Assembly (NCBI GenBank): GCA_035480575.1
Contig: DATIHR010000035.1
Coordinates: 1-56,454 of the forward strand
DNA from: PMNU01 sp035480575
GTDB taxonomy: Bacteria > Patescibacteriota > Saccharimonadia > Saccharimonadales > UBA4665
Length of the DNA: 56,454 bases
Direction: 5' to 3'
Shown: positions 24,091-32,964 of the stretch, piece after piece
Layout of the letters: each line of letters begins with the position of its first letter
How positions within the stretch are numbered: position 1 is the stretch's first letter
The notes under the pieces: model-generated
Databases searched by the model: none
What the model saw: the letters and a program-made list of their open reading frames with translations, nothing else
Told to the model about the DNA's origin: nothing
Program-made: the position numbers and the translations under genes

Positions 24091-24932
24091 CTAAGCTACA
24101 AGCGTCTGCTGCATGTCAGCATATTGTTGCTGCGAAACGGTAAATCTGGATATAGCGTAGGTTTTACCGTTTAGCATAAACGGTAGTTTGGTCTCAGGGG
24201 CAACAGCCTTGACGTAACTTTCATACGACTGTCCGCTCCCTGCCTCTTGTGCAGCGAGCCCAAGGGAGTTACATAGTTGCTCTTGCGCCAGCCGTTTGCT
24301 TGCCGACCGCGCATATGGATCTGCGCTTGCGTCCTCGGTAGGCAAAACATCTACCGTAGCCTGACACGCCTCCGTAGCTAAAGGTTTTGATGTATTGAAG
24401 TTGCCGGGCTGACCATCCTGGCTCTCTGGTTGACTAATAATACTAACCGTCTGCGACTGGTCTGAGTAGTTATAGGTAGTTGCGTCAGCACCATCCAAAA
24501 GTGAGCTTGACACATCAATGTCAGGCTCAACAAGCACAAAATCATGTTCCGCTGCGGCCCGGGGCAGAATGCTTATTGTGCCGTCTTTTATCTTTGGGTT
24601 GGCAGTAAACGGATATGTTACCGGCTGCTCAGCAAGCGTAGCAAAATAGGTAACGGTACGCTTAAATTTAGACTCATCCAGGGGCTGTTTCGTAAGGTTA
24701 TATACCTTAACCTGCTCTCCTGCAGGTGTCTCAAAGGAAAATGACTGGGATACGGGGAGCTTGGCTAATTCTGGAGCTTCGACGATTTGCGCTACTTGTT
24801 CTAGGGTACCATTTGGGGCTACCGGAGCTGCTCGGGAGCGCTACAGCCTGCACCTGTTAGAGCGGCTGCGCCAATGAGTACCGCGCCGGCTATTTTTGTT
24901 TTTGCTTTTTCTATGAGAGCGCGAGCTTCCAT
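24091..24932 (-). pseudogene. Lipoprotein gene with a single-base frameshift
   Basis: From the ATG at 24932 the sequence encodes a basic start and a lipoprotein signal (AGAVLIGAAALTGAGC-S), but the frame stops after seven more residues. The frame carrying the rest of the protein, open from 24840 to 24091, is offset by one base. One extra C in the CCC run near 24833-24835 would join them as GCSAPRAAPVAPNGTLEQ and give about 280 residues. The C-terminal part would be a lipid-anchored extracellular domain of unknown family with a central acidic, Ser-rich linker. Either a recent mutation or a base-call error could explain it. Its own promoter is at 24939-24967. Confidence 0.75.
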
Positions 24933-24938
24933 ATATAA

Positions 24939-24967
24939 ACATTAGCATATTCTTGTGACTATGTCCA
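24939..24967 (-). promoter_or_regulatory. Promoter of the lipoprotein gene (TGGACA/TAATGT type)
   Basis: On the minus strand TGGACA (24962-24967) and TAATGT (24939-24944) are 17 bases apart. The spacer contains CAA and ends TATGC, giving an extended -10. Six bases separate the -10 from the ATG, so +1 would coincide with the start codon. Confidence 0.65.
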
Positions 24968-25010
24968 TATGCTATCACTATATGATAAAGCTACATACGT
25001 GCTATCGCAC

Positions 25011-26483
25011 CTATTTCCCTGGTTCGGTGTTGTTGAGCGTTTTCTCGAGCCACGCTTCGTTATCGTTCAGCTGTGCATGAAGCTCCTTGGTCGCGGTACT
25101 CACATACCCTGTTTTATCGGCGCGCTGGGTGTCTGCGTTAACCCTTTTGATCAACCGTAGTGCGGTTTGCTGAATGGCGGCCGGAAACCGTTTGAGCTTA
25201 GCGGCAAGCTGTTGCGGATGGGTCTGCAGCGCGTCCTCTGCCCCGTCGATCAACTCGGAAGTATTTGAATCCGCATGCGAGTAGGCATCAGAGATGCCGT
25301 AGCTACTTTCGTAAAATATGGATTGTGGCGAATCTTCGGATTGTAGTGCTTTATAGAAGGCAGCATCAAGCGCGTTGCTTGCTGTTTTTTGTTGCTTGGT
25401 TTTTTGCTTATATTGATCCTCTGTAAGGTTGGCTTTTGCAACGACATACGACGGCAGATCGGTACGGCCTGCGTCAATAGTAAAATCGCCTACAATGCTC
25501 GGACTTTTCTCTGTTGGCTGGAGCTTGTTAAATGTGCCATTAATAATACTTTGCGCAACTGTACGCTGCGCCTTTGCAACTGCCGACGTATCATGTGCCG
25601 TAGCTGCCAAAACGTTTTTTGCGGCCGCAATGACTGCCGGGTTATGCTCTGCTGCATTAACAGAAGCATCACGTAGCGCTGTTATGTCTGCACGATATGC
25701 GTCAATATCTACCGCGACAGGGGCTGGAGCAACCGCCTGCTCGGCCTTATCGAACTTGTCGACAATAGCAAGGCTACGTTGTTCGACATGTTTCGCTTCG
25801 TGGTTAGTCATCTCTGCTACCGTCTGGAGGGGAACAACACCCTTTGCCGGCAACGTATATTGAACAACCGCCCCCGAGAGCGTTGCGCCTTTCGTGCCTG
25901 CGGGCAGAAAACGCATATCACCAGCCGGCATATCCTTTAAGCCTGCTTCATTCGGGTCTACAGCCATATTAAACTCAACAGAAGCCAGCTTGCCCTGCCA
26001 GGCCAGCAAATTCAGCGTTTTAGCGTCGGCAACAACAATTTTATCGAGCTTTTTACTCGCCTCGCCAGGCAAAAGCGGCGATGTGTTGACGAATTCAGCC
26101 TGGCCATCTGTAGCCGCCTGTCCAGGCGTAGCCACATATTCGCCTAGCTTAATAACCTGCACACCTGCAGCATCAAGCGTTACATTTGCCGGAGTAATGC
26201 TGGCGATGTTAGGTTTAAGACTGTCATACACCGCGCCCATGTCGATTGCGCCATCAACGCGTAACTCTTGTGGCGCCGGAGCGGCAACAGGCGCCGTGTC
26301 GGTATGTGCGTAGTGGCCCGCCGCAAGCGTCGCTGCTGCTGCACCAGCTGCCACAGCGCCAGCGATAACAGCACGACGTTTCGTAACGATTGGCGGCCCA
26401 GAGGGGTTTTCGTGACTATAGTGCGACGACGAATAATATATCGGTGGTTCTGGCGGTAGATGACTGTTATGAGGCTGGCGCAT
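25011..26483 (-). CDS. Membrane-anchored protein with HEAKH metallopeptidase-like motif
   Basis: The 490-residue protein has a Pro/His/Ser/Tyr-rich cytoplasmic start (1-33), a transmembrane helix at about 37-57 and a long extracytoplasmic part. His228-Glu-Ala-Lys-His232, in the sequence EMTNHEAKHVEQRSLA, fits the HExxH zinc-protease motif in a helix. Helical segments follow to the C-terminus. No family is recognised and no third metal ligand is obvious. A good Shine-Dalgarno (AAGGGA) lies upstream. It is downstream of, and probably co-transcribed with, a small protein that also has HExxH. Peptidase activity is inferred only. Confidence 0.6.
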   Translation of the reverse strand: MRQPHNSHLPPEPPIYYSSSHYSHENPSGPPIVTKRRAVIAGAVAAGAAAATLAAGHYAHTDTAPVAAPAPQELRVDGAIDMGAVYDSLKPNIASITPANVTLDAAGVQVIKLGEYVATPGQAATDGQAEFVNTSPLLPGEASKKLDKIVVADAKTLNLLAWQGKLASVEFNMAVDPNEAGLKDMPAGDMRFLPAGTKGATLSGAVVQYTLPAKGVVPLQTVAEMTNHEAKHVEQRSLAIVDKFDKAEQAVAPAPVAVDIDAYRADITALRDASVNAAEHNPAVIAAAKNVLAATAHDTSAVAKAQRTVAQSIINGTFNKLQPTEKSPSIVGDFTIDAGRTDLPSYVVAKANLTEDQYKQKTKQQKTASNALDAAFYKALQSEDSPQSIFYESSYGISDAYSHADSNTSELIDGAEDALQTHPQQLAAKLKRFPAAIQQTALRLIKRVNADTQRADKTGYVSTATKELHAQLNDNEAWLEKTLNNTEPGK

Positions 26484-26504
26484 GTGGTGTCCCTTGTACC
26501 GTCC

Positions 26505-27031
26505 TTAGGTAAACTCAGTGGCCTCGGCCAACCCTTTCGTGCAGCTATGGCGGCCACAGCTTCTAAGCTTAGCCCCGCCTCGTCCAAACCCTTCCAGTCA
26601 CCCTCAGACAGCACCTCGGGGTGGCCGATGATGGCCGCCGCCGCATCGGGATCTGTTACATCCAGTGGGGCCGTACCCAGCCTATATCTATATTTTCGGA
26701 ATGGCCACTTGCCGGTTCCATATATAGCAAGCGTGTTCACAACCTCGGAAGCGCCCACCGCAAGGGCTTCGTCGTAATGCTGGACTTCGTGCTCATACTG
26801 CGCGACAGCTTCTTCGACGATGTCGCTTTTGGCCTGACTTAAATCCAAATAAGATTCAATCGCCGTATGCAGTTGATCAGGATCATCCAAAAGAACAACG
26901 TGCGGTTCCTCTAGGTCTTCGCGTCGCCCTCCGGTAAGTACTACGTCACTAGCATCCACTTCCAGTAACGGCAGGGCTGCATGGCGCATGGCATTTTTAA
27001 CAGCGGCGTGTATGTATCTATCTTCCACCAT
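26505..27031 (-). pseudogene. HEVQH-containing small protein with a frameshift near its 3' end
   Basis: The frame from ATG 27031 encodes about 165 convincing residues including YEHEVQHYDEAL (His81-Glu-Val-Gln-His85, an HExxH motif). It then runs on 300 bases into the next gene with Arg-rich, low-quality sequence. Adding one T in the GGTT run near 26525-26530 yields a clean end, AARKGLAEATEFT, and a TAA at 26505-26507, 22 bases before the next gene. The intact protein would be about 175 residues. No signal peptide is present, so it is cytoplasmic. It may be a mini-peptidase of the zincin type; the family is not recognised. Confidence 0.6.
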
Positions 27032-27037
27032 AAAGCA

Positions 27038-27412
27038 CTACCAGTAGCGATCTCGCTTCCATTCTTCTTTTCTAGCTTTTGCGTACTTCACAACCTTACC
27101 TAGTGCCTGCGCTGCGAAGCTACTAGTAAGGGCGCGGCCAACGCGCTCTTGCTGTACACCCAACCTACTTTTTGCGGAGGTAATCGTAAGGCTACCGCGC
27201 CGACTCTCTCCGGCGCCTGCAATTGGGGTAATCCGCTTCTGGACTTCATGCGCATCGAGTTTTATTGGCCCAGGCAGTCGAGCTTCCATTGATGGCATAG
27301 AAGCACCTGGCCGGGGAACACGAGCAGTCGCACGAAAGCGATTTGGGTCTACAACCGTGCTGTCGATTACAATCGGGGTTGTTTCAGGCCGAGGCGCAGT
27401 GTGCGTTTCCAT
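27038..27412 (-). CDS. Small basic protein of unknown function
   Basis: The 124-residue protein has a Pro/Thr/Arg-rich, probably disordered N-terminus and a basic helical C-terminus (VVKYAKARKEEWKRDRYW). No domain or transmembrane helix is seen. It is the first gene of a likely three-gene operon with the two HExxH genes, with a six-base gap to the next. The ATG follows a strong promoter at a leaderless distance. Confidence 0.55.
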   Translation of the reverse strand: METHTAPRPETTPIVIDSTVVDPNRFRATARVPRPGASMPSMEARLPGPIKLDAHEVQKRITPIAGAGESRRGSLTITSAKSRLGVQQERVGRALTSSFAAQALGKVVKYAKARKEEWKRDRYW

Positions 27413-27419
27413 AATATAA

Positions 27420-27448
27420 ACATTAGCATATTGTTGCTCATCTGTCCA
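27420..27448 (-). promoter_or_regulatory. Promoter of the 27412 operon (TGGACA/TAATGT type)
   Basis: TGGACA (27443-27448) and TAATGT (27420-27425) on the minus strand are 17 bases apart. The spacer again carries CAACAATATGC. Seven bases lie between the -10 and the ATG, predicting a leader of zero or one base. Confidence 0.65.
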
Positions 27449-27464
27449 CTATAATAAACAGTTA

Positions 27465-28607
27465 CTAATTGCGTTTTCTAATAACATTCGTAAGGGGCGG
27501 CATATTTACGGGTTGCCGACTAATATCGCTACGACGCGTTGCTACTCGTTCAAGTACAAGCTCAAATCCGAAGTCTACAGACGATTCGACACCAGTTACC
27601 CTTGGTCCTTCGGGCTTATCAACACCTTCGTCAGCACCAGCATTGTAGTACGCATACGTCTTCAATGGATAACCCATAACCCTATTGTCCGCAATTTGTC
27701 GGTCGGATGCGGCCACAAGGTGTACTTCTGTATTCTCGACCATGGCCTGGTCACCACGTGAGCGCTCCATAACTGCGGCTAGGCCGTTACTTAGCTGCAC
27801 GCCGCTCTTTGACCAATCGTCAAGTAAAATAATCGTCGTATTTTTGCCGCGACCAGACATGTCGTCCAGACTGGTCGTAATGCGATCACCATATGCGGCA
27901 CGTTCTTCGGGAGTAAACTTGCTCATTACACGGTCGAATAACAACTCAGTACTTTTCTTATCTCCACCGACCATGTCGCGAGTGCGAATAACACCGAGCG
28001 GTACACACAGGCGCTGCTTTGGATTCGCTTGGAGTTTTGACTTCCAAAACGCCGCAATGCCATTGGCAGCGTCATCTAGTTCGCGTTTGCCGATAAAATG
28101 CAGGCCGTCACAAATCCTCTACCTCCTGGGCAAGACGGTGGTCTTCTGGCGCTGAGCTTGCGCCAAGCTCGTCTAATGAATCCGCAAAGAACCGCTTCAG
28201 TCCCGTCAAGCCCTGGTGCTCGGTAAGCGTTATGCGCTCAGCCCCTTCCGGAGCAATGCCTTGTTGCTCAGCCCGACGTGTACTTGTAGGATTACTCCAA
28301 TATTCAAACGTATTAGTACGTGTTTCGTCGCCCTCAATATCTTGCAAGCGGGGCGCGTCAGCAATATAGCCCCGTTCGCCAAATGCTTCAGCTATATGCC
28401 GGTCATCGTCACTAAGCTGCGCTCTGCGGCGGTTCCACGCTTAGCAAGGCGTAGAACTGCGCTCGATGCCTTACGAAGCCGCGGGAAACGAGAAGAACCA
28501 ATGGCCTCGGCAGGCTGAGTCGTCGTCTCTGGCATTATCATATTAGGCAACTCTGACTGGCTATCTGCAGAGTTCTCAGGTTGTATTGGATATTCTTTGG
28601 CAACCAT
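27465..28607 (-). pseudogene. PRTase-like protein gene split by two frameshifts
   Basis: Three consecutive reading frames form one protein of about 380 residues. Segment 1 starts at ATG 28607 and leaves frame near 28415-28435. Segment 2 (WNRRRAQLSDDDRHIAEAF onward) runs to a TGA at 28108-28110. Segment 3 continues DGLHFIGKRELDDAANGIA to the stop at 27465. The last segment contains TIILLDDWSKSGVQLSNGL, which fits the PRPP-binding loop of phosphoribosyltransferase folds (acidic pair followed by S/T-x-S-G). The first shift needs one extra base, the second one fewer. The middle segment alone starts only with TTG. It has its own promoter at 28647-28675. Confidence 0.7.
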
Positions 28608-28646
28608 CTATTTTGTATGTTTTTATTTCGTAATACGCTAATTTAG

Positions 28647-28675
28647 ATTAAAGCATAGCTTTGCTATTTTGTCCA
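28647..28675 (-). promoter_or_regulatory. Promoter of the 28607 gene (TGGACA type)
   Basis: TGGACA (28670-28675) and TTTAAT (28647-28652) are 17 bases apart on the minus strand, with CAA and TATGC in the spacer. Unlike its relatives it leaves a leader of about 35 bases. Confidence 0.55.
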
Positions 28676-28686
28676 CAGTAGTAGAA

Positions 28687-29526
28687 TTAATGTTTCCTGG
28701 GGTGGGTTGCCGAGGTAGCCGTTCGAGCAAGTTTACGAGCTATCTGCTGCCGCTCGCGTTCCCTGTACGGAGTACGCGCCATCTCATTTGAAGTAAACAC
28801 TAAGCCGCTGCTAGTAAACGATTCTTCTAACGCCTTGCGATGCTCAGCACCATCAAGCACTACTAGCTTGGGCTTACGCCCTTTTTGCACACCGCCTTCC
28901 TGAGGCGTATGGCGAAGTGCCCAATTGGTCATTGTCTTTTTTGCGGCTGCTTCGCGCTTGGCATGGGTAGCAGCGGCACTTGCTTGGTCCGCCGGATCGA
29001 GACTTCCGGTCAATGCCATAAGTGTATCGGCGCCGGGGAGCCCTTGTGCAACAATCTCATCCTTTGATATATCCGCTTTTATTACCCTTATGCCCATCAA
29101 CCGCGCCTTGCGCGCAGCGTATGCCCACGAATTAATGGCATGGTCATCACGCTGCCCCTGTAATTCAGTCGTTTCCATTTGGTGCAACAAGCGAACCATA
29201 GAGCCAAAAGCATCAGGCAAGGTATTGTCTGTTTGCTTGGTCATCGCACCATATACCGCTGCCTGTTTGTCTATCTCCTCATCGGTCTGTAATTCGTGCC
29301 CGTAACCCTCTATAAAAAGTGCGTCGCCAGGCTGCATACCTTCCAACATCGAATCCACTGCGTCGTACTCTTCCTGTGAGGGTAATCGGGGACTGTATTC
29401 GCCAACCGCAAATACGTCCATGCCATGCCTGCCGGTGTGTAGCTCAATATCAAACGCAGCATTTATCTGCACAGCCTGCTCAGGCGTGATGTCTTCGTTT
29501 TGCGCTGCTTGTTCGTGCTTTACCAT
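28687..29526 (-). CDS. Cytoplasmic protein of unknown function
   Basis: The 279-residue protein has no signal or membrane segment. Features include PGDALFIEGYGHELQTDEEIDK near residue 73-90, an alternating helical middle, and KPKLVVLDGAEHRKALEE near 220. These two stretches weakly resemble the start and end of TraB/ChaN-like folds (acidic strand, later G-x-x-H-x-x-x-L), but the match is too loose to assign. The C-terminus is Arg-rich. The start has an upstream GAAG and a leader of about 30 bases from its promoter. Confidence 0.55.
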   Translation of the reverse strand: MVKHEQAAQNEDITPEQAVQINAAFDIELHTGRHGMDVFAVGEYSPRLPSQEEYDAVDSMLEGMQPGDALFIEGYGHELQTDEEIDKQAAVYGAMTKQTDNTLPDAFGSMVRLLHQMETTELQGQRDDHAINSWAYAARKARLMGIRVIKADISKDEIVAQGLPGADTLMALTGSLDPADQASAAATHAKREAAAKKTMTNWALRHTPQEGGVQKGRKPKLVVLDGAEHRKALEESFTSSGLVFTSNEMARTPYRERERQQIARKLARTATSATHPRKH

Positions 29527-29561
29527 TACTTCGTGTGGTGTTTGTTTTTAGAGCTATATAA

Positions 29562-29590
29562 ACATTAACATATCGTTGTACGTATGTCCA
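29562..29590 (-). promoter_or_regulatory. Promoter of the 29526 gene (TGGACA/TAATGT type)
   Basis: TGGACA (29585-29590) and TAATGT (29562-29567) are 17 bases apart on the minus strand, with CAACGATATGT in the spacer. The match to the promoters at 24939 and 27420 covers both hexamers and most of the spacer's 3' half. Confidence 0.65.
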
Positions 29591-29778
29591 TAATAGTAGA
29601 TACCCGGAGTTCGCTATCTCTGCGGTTCAGGCCCCTATTGTAGATGTGGTAGAAATGGTCGACTAAATAGACCTTAATCGTGTTTTTGCCTGGCATAGCA
29701 GACAAATAACAATACTTCGTCGAAAAAACTAGACAGCTACATCATGCTTTGGATTTTCCAAGGACTGGCCTTGGAATC

Positions 29779-30027
29779 TTATCTTGTCAGCAGCCACCAA
29801 ACAGAACCAATAAATACAATTGCCAAAACAGCGCGAACGCGCGGTATATAGTACTCGTTTTTTATCTTTGGGTGAAAGGTGAGCATCATGCCCCTACCGC
29901 TCAGTGGGATTGCTGCAACAGCCAGGAAGGGGGATAAAAAAATACAGCCAATAAGGCATAGCACTGCAGCCCACATAAATACATTTAATTCCTTCTGCGG
30001 ATTCTTGCTTTTTATATGTAATTTCAT
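29779..30027 (-). CDS. Small membrane protein, candidate immunity for the second RHS tip
   Basis: The 82-residue protein has two to three hydrophobic helices (about 17-44 and 64-81) and no recognised family. It begins seven bases after the stop of the start-less RHS cassette. In polymorphic toxin loci the gene directly after a toxin tip normally encodes its immunity protein, and a membrane location fits a tip that itself contains a long hydrophobic stretch. The role is inferred from position. A 252-base stretch separates it from the next gene and holds an 8-bp inverted repeat at 29755-29776 and a promoter. Confidence 0.6.
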   Translation of the reverse strand: MKLHIKSKNPQKELNVFMWAAVLCLIGCIFLSPFLAVAAIPLSGRGMMLTFHPKIKNEYYIPRVRAVLAIVFIGSVWWLLTR

Positions 30028-30034
30028 ATTTCCC

Positions 30035-32557
30035 CTACCCTCTGTTAAATAGATAATTCTTCTTGTTAATATTTTTCATCTTTTGCAGCTGACGATATCT
30101 TGCATTCATCCAATTATATCCTCGTTGCGCCACTATACTGCCAGCTGTTAATCCAGCCTGCATCCCCAGCCTCTTAGTTGCCTGGTTATTTATCCCGTTG
30201 CGATGAAAAAGCGCAGAGGTAATAGATTTATAGTACCTCGTCCTGCCTGCAACTTTGCCAAAATCCCTTACTAATTTCAATTTATTGCCCGCAGCACTAG
30301 CACCTGCATCGAATGCCAGGGAGGTAAGAGCCCCGCTCTTACCTCCCTGCCTCTGCGCAACCGTTGCACTAGAAATTGCAGCGGCAACTGTGATTACTGC
30401 GCATCCAGTCCCAGCCGTTAAAGCGCAACCTCCCAGGGCCACAGCTCCAATAGCAATATCACTATTACTAGCAAGCCAGTTAGCCGCACTAAACTCCCCC
30501 GTCAAATCAAACTCATTCACCGGATCAGTCGGGTAGACATAGTTATTTTCTGTTCCGCCTTCAATTGGGTCTACCTGCAGGAATCTACCAATTGCCGCGA
30601 TGTATACTCGTGCTCCCATTTGTATTGGGGTTAGAGCAAAGTCTTTTTCTGTTAGTTTTTCGTGTTGGCCTACGTAGCCGTAGGATGCGCTACTTGCCGT
30701 GGTGTTAGCGGGGAGGACACTGCCGGTTAGGGGGTTACCAAAGGGGTCGTAGGTAAAGGAGCTAATGGGGCCGTTGCCGTTGGAGGTGTTGGTGCCAGAT
30801 GCGTCTGTTGTTAGCATAGTGTCGCCGTGGGTGTTTGGCAGGCTGTATTGTTTTTGGTTGTTGCCTGTTTGTGCGGGCTTAATGGTTAGGAGGACACCAC
30901 CAGGTAACTGGAGGGTTTTCTCTATGACATTCCAGGCTGTGTCGCGGATGAAGTCGGGAGTGTCGCCACTGCCCGTGTAGCCGTACCAGTAGTCGCCGGC
31001 GTCTGTGGCGTTCCAGTTGGTGAGAGTGTTTTTGAATCTTGCCACTACCCTACCCTGGACGTCGCGGTTGTAGTACATGGCGAAGCCGGTGCCGTTGCTG
31101 TCGCGTTGGGTCATGCAGGTGTTACGGTCGGAGCTGTCGAAGCAGAGACGGAGGGGTGTGGTGCCAGTGCCGACGCTGGTCATGTTGCCGTGGGTATCTA
31201 TATCTCCACCATTCCACAACGCATTGCTGCTACCTACTAGCCTGTCGGCATAGTCGTAGCAAAAGTAGGTGGTAGTTCCGTTAATTGTTTGGCTGGTACG
31301 GTTGCTGTTTTTGCCAGAGTTGGGGTTTTTATTGTTGCCGGTGCCGCAGGTGGTGGTATTTTGAGTACCGTAGCCGTAGGCGAAGCTGTTGGCGCCGATG
31401 GTTGCGCTGGTTAGGCGGTCGGCGTTGTCGTAGCCGTAGCTAGATGCTAATGTGCTGGCGCCGGATTGCACAAGGCCGCTCGTTATTTGGCCGGATTGGC
31501 TGCGGGTTACGGTGTCAGAAATCGTTGTCGTGCCGTTGCCTAGACGGTATACATAGCTGTTAGTGCGGCCTAATGTGTCACGCGCGAGCGTCAAGCGCTG
31601 GGAGCCTGCGTTCGGGTAGTCTACGTAATCTATCCTGTTGTACGAATCGTAATGGACAGTAGCGTAGGTAACCGTATCTAGCTTTTGGTCTACAAGGCGA
31701 TTATAGGTGTCGTAAGTGTAGGCTTCGGTACCGAGGGGGCTGACGCGCTGGGTTACTCTGCCCAGATTGTCGTAGGTTGTGGTTGTTTCGTCGTCGTGGA
31801 CGTCGCGGTATTTGGTGGTACGGCCGAGCAGATCGGTCCATACTACAATCCAACCTTGGTCGTCCCATGTTGTGGTTACGAGCGGGTTGCCGCCTACTGC
31901 GTAGTCGTTTTGGATGGTGCGGCTAGCGTTGCCGTTGTAGGCGGGGACTACTGTTTGAGTTACGCGGCCGCGGGTGTCGTAGGTTGTACAGGTCCAGCTG
32001 TCGGTGTTATACCTTGTGGCTACTACCCTGCCGGTGTCGTCGTAGATGGTTTCGGTTACGCGGCCGGTGGCACTCCCTCCGCCGTCTGGATCTGCCTCTG
32101 TTTTGAGCTTTAGGAAGCCGGCTTGTTTGTAGGCTTCGGTGGTGCCGGTTGTGCAAGGGTTGTCGCGGGTGTCAGTTGCGCCGTAGTAGGTGTAGTTTGC
32201 TGTACCGCCGCCGGGCAGCGTCTTAGACAGCTGGCGGAGATAGCTGCCGGTGGCGCCTTGGGTTTCGTAGGTGCTAGTAGTAGTTAGGTTTAGGCCGCCG
32301 CTGTCTACGGTGCTACTTTGGGCTAGGCCGAGTTCGGGGTTACTGCCGTAGTTTGTGGTGCTGGTGCTGTTGCCGATGTTGCTGTCGTAGACTTTAGTGG
32401 ATGTTGGTAGGGCGTAGTCTGGCGAGAGATAGCTGGACCAGTCGGCAGTGTAGGTGCCGCCCACGGGGCGGATGTAGGCGATGAGCGCCGGGGTGTTGGT
32501 GCCGTATTTGGTGTAATGGTCTAGCCTAAAGCGAATGGGGTCTTGGCCGGCGGAGCA
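30035..32557 (-). pseudogene. Orphan RHS core with alternative C-terminal tip (start-less cassette)
   Basis: The frame opens just after a TAA at 32558-32560, in the middle of what is a PA14-like domain in the complete RHS gene. It then follows that protein through the YD-repeat core to RFLQVDPIEGG...YVYPTDPVNEFDLTG, the conserved RHS core end. The last 155 or so residues differ fully from the tip of the main gene and include a long hydrophobic stretch (IAIGAVALGGCALTAGTG...) and a basic end. No ATG, signal peptide or ribosome site precedes it; the first usable start is GTG at 32464 inside the homologous sequence. This is the expected structure of a displaced rhs tip that would be expressed only after recombination into the main gene. 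Confidence 0.8.
32457..32553 (-). repeat. 97-bp direct repeat, orphan copy
   Basis: These 97 bases are identical to 35432-35528 in the main RHS gene and mark the upstream edge of homology. Similarity stops abruptly at 32553; beyond it the sequence has no relation to the main gene. It codes for the end of the PA14-like domain (AGQDPIRFRLDHYTKYGTN). Confidence 0.9.
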
Positions 32558-32589
32558 TTAGGGACAGTCTCCAACGACTAGATATCCCG

Positions 32590-32937
32590 TTACTTTCTCG
32601 GTATGAGAATCCTAGTAAGCACGGGGATCGAAATACCAAAGGCTAAAACAACGATCAGGGGCGCAACGACTAGTATGGAATGCGAGGAAGAACTACGCAG
32701 GATTCTAGCTACATCAAGTACCGTATTCAATGTAAAAAAAAGTGTAACGATTATTGTAATGGCCAGATATTTAGTATTATTGACGAGCTTAAGGAACGTC
32801 TTATACCCCGGTGCTTTCGGTTGATAAGGCCCCACAAGCGGTCTGCCTGTTATTCGTCCGTATATAAGATATAGGGAGAAGTGTAATCCTATTGAAAATA
32901 ACAGGATATCGAAAATAAAACTTCCATTTGCATTCAT
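32590..32937 (-). CDS. Three-helix membrane protein, candidate immunity for the main RHS tip
   Basis: The 115-residue protein has hydrophobic helices at about 8-28, 55-75 and 86-110 with positive residues between. No family is recognised. It lies 27 bases after the stop of the 2322-residue RHS gene and before the orphan cassette, exactly where an immunity gene is expected. A membrane immunity protein suggests that the toxin tip acts at the membrane. This is inferred from position. Confidence 0.62.
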   Translation of the reverse strand: MNANGSFIFDILLFSIGLHFSLYLIYGRITGRPLVGPYQPKAPGYKTFLKLVNNTKYLAITIIVTLFFTLNTVLDVARILRSSSSHSILVVAPLIVVLAFGISIPVLTRILIPRK

Positions 32938-32964
32938 AGATAGTGTCCTTTTTATCTATTATAC

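Noticed and set aside
26180..26504. Arg-rich C-terminal extension of the small HExxH gene
   Set aside because: It is a shadow of the next gene's well-supported frame and vanishes after a one-base correction.
29755..29776. 8-bp inverted repeat after the second candidate immunity gene as a terminator
   Set aside because: On the transcribed strand the hairpin is followed by AAAATCC, not a U-tract, so the evidence is too weak for a separate entry.
32462..32464. GTG at 32464 as a real start of the second RHS gene
   Set aside because: It lies inside sequence identical to the main gene's mid-region, has no ribosome site, and would produce a protein without an export signal.
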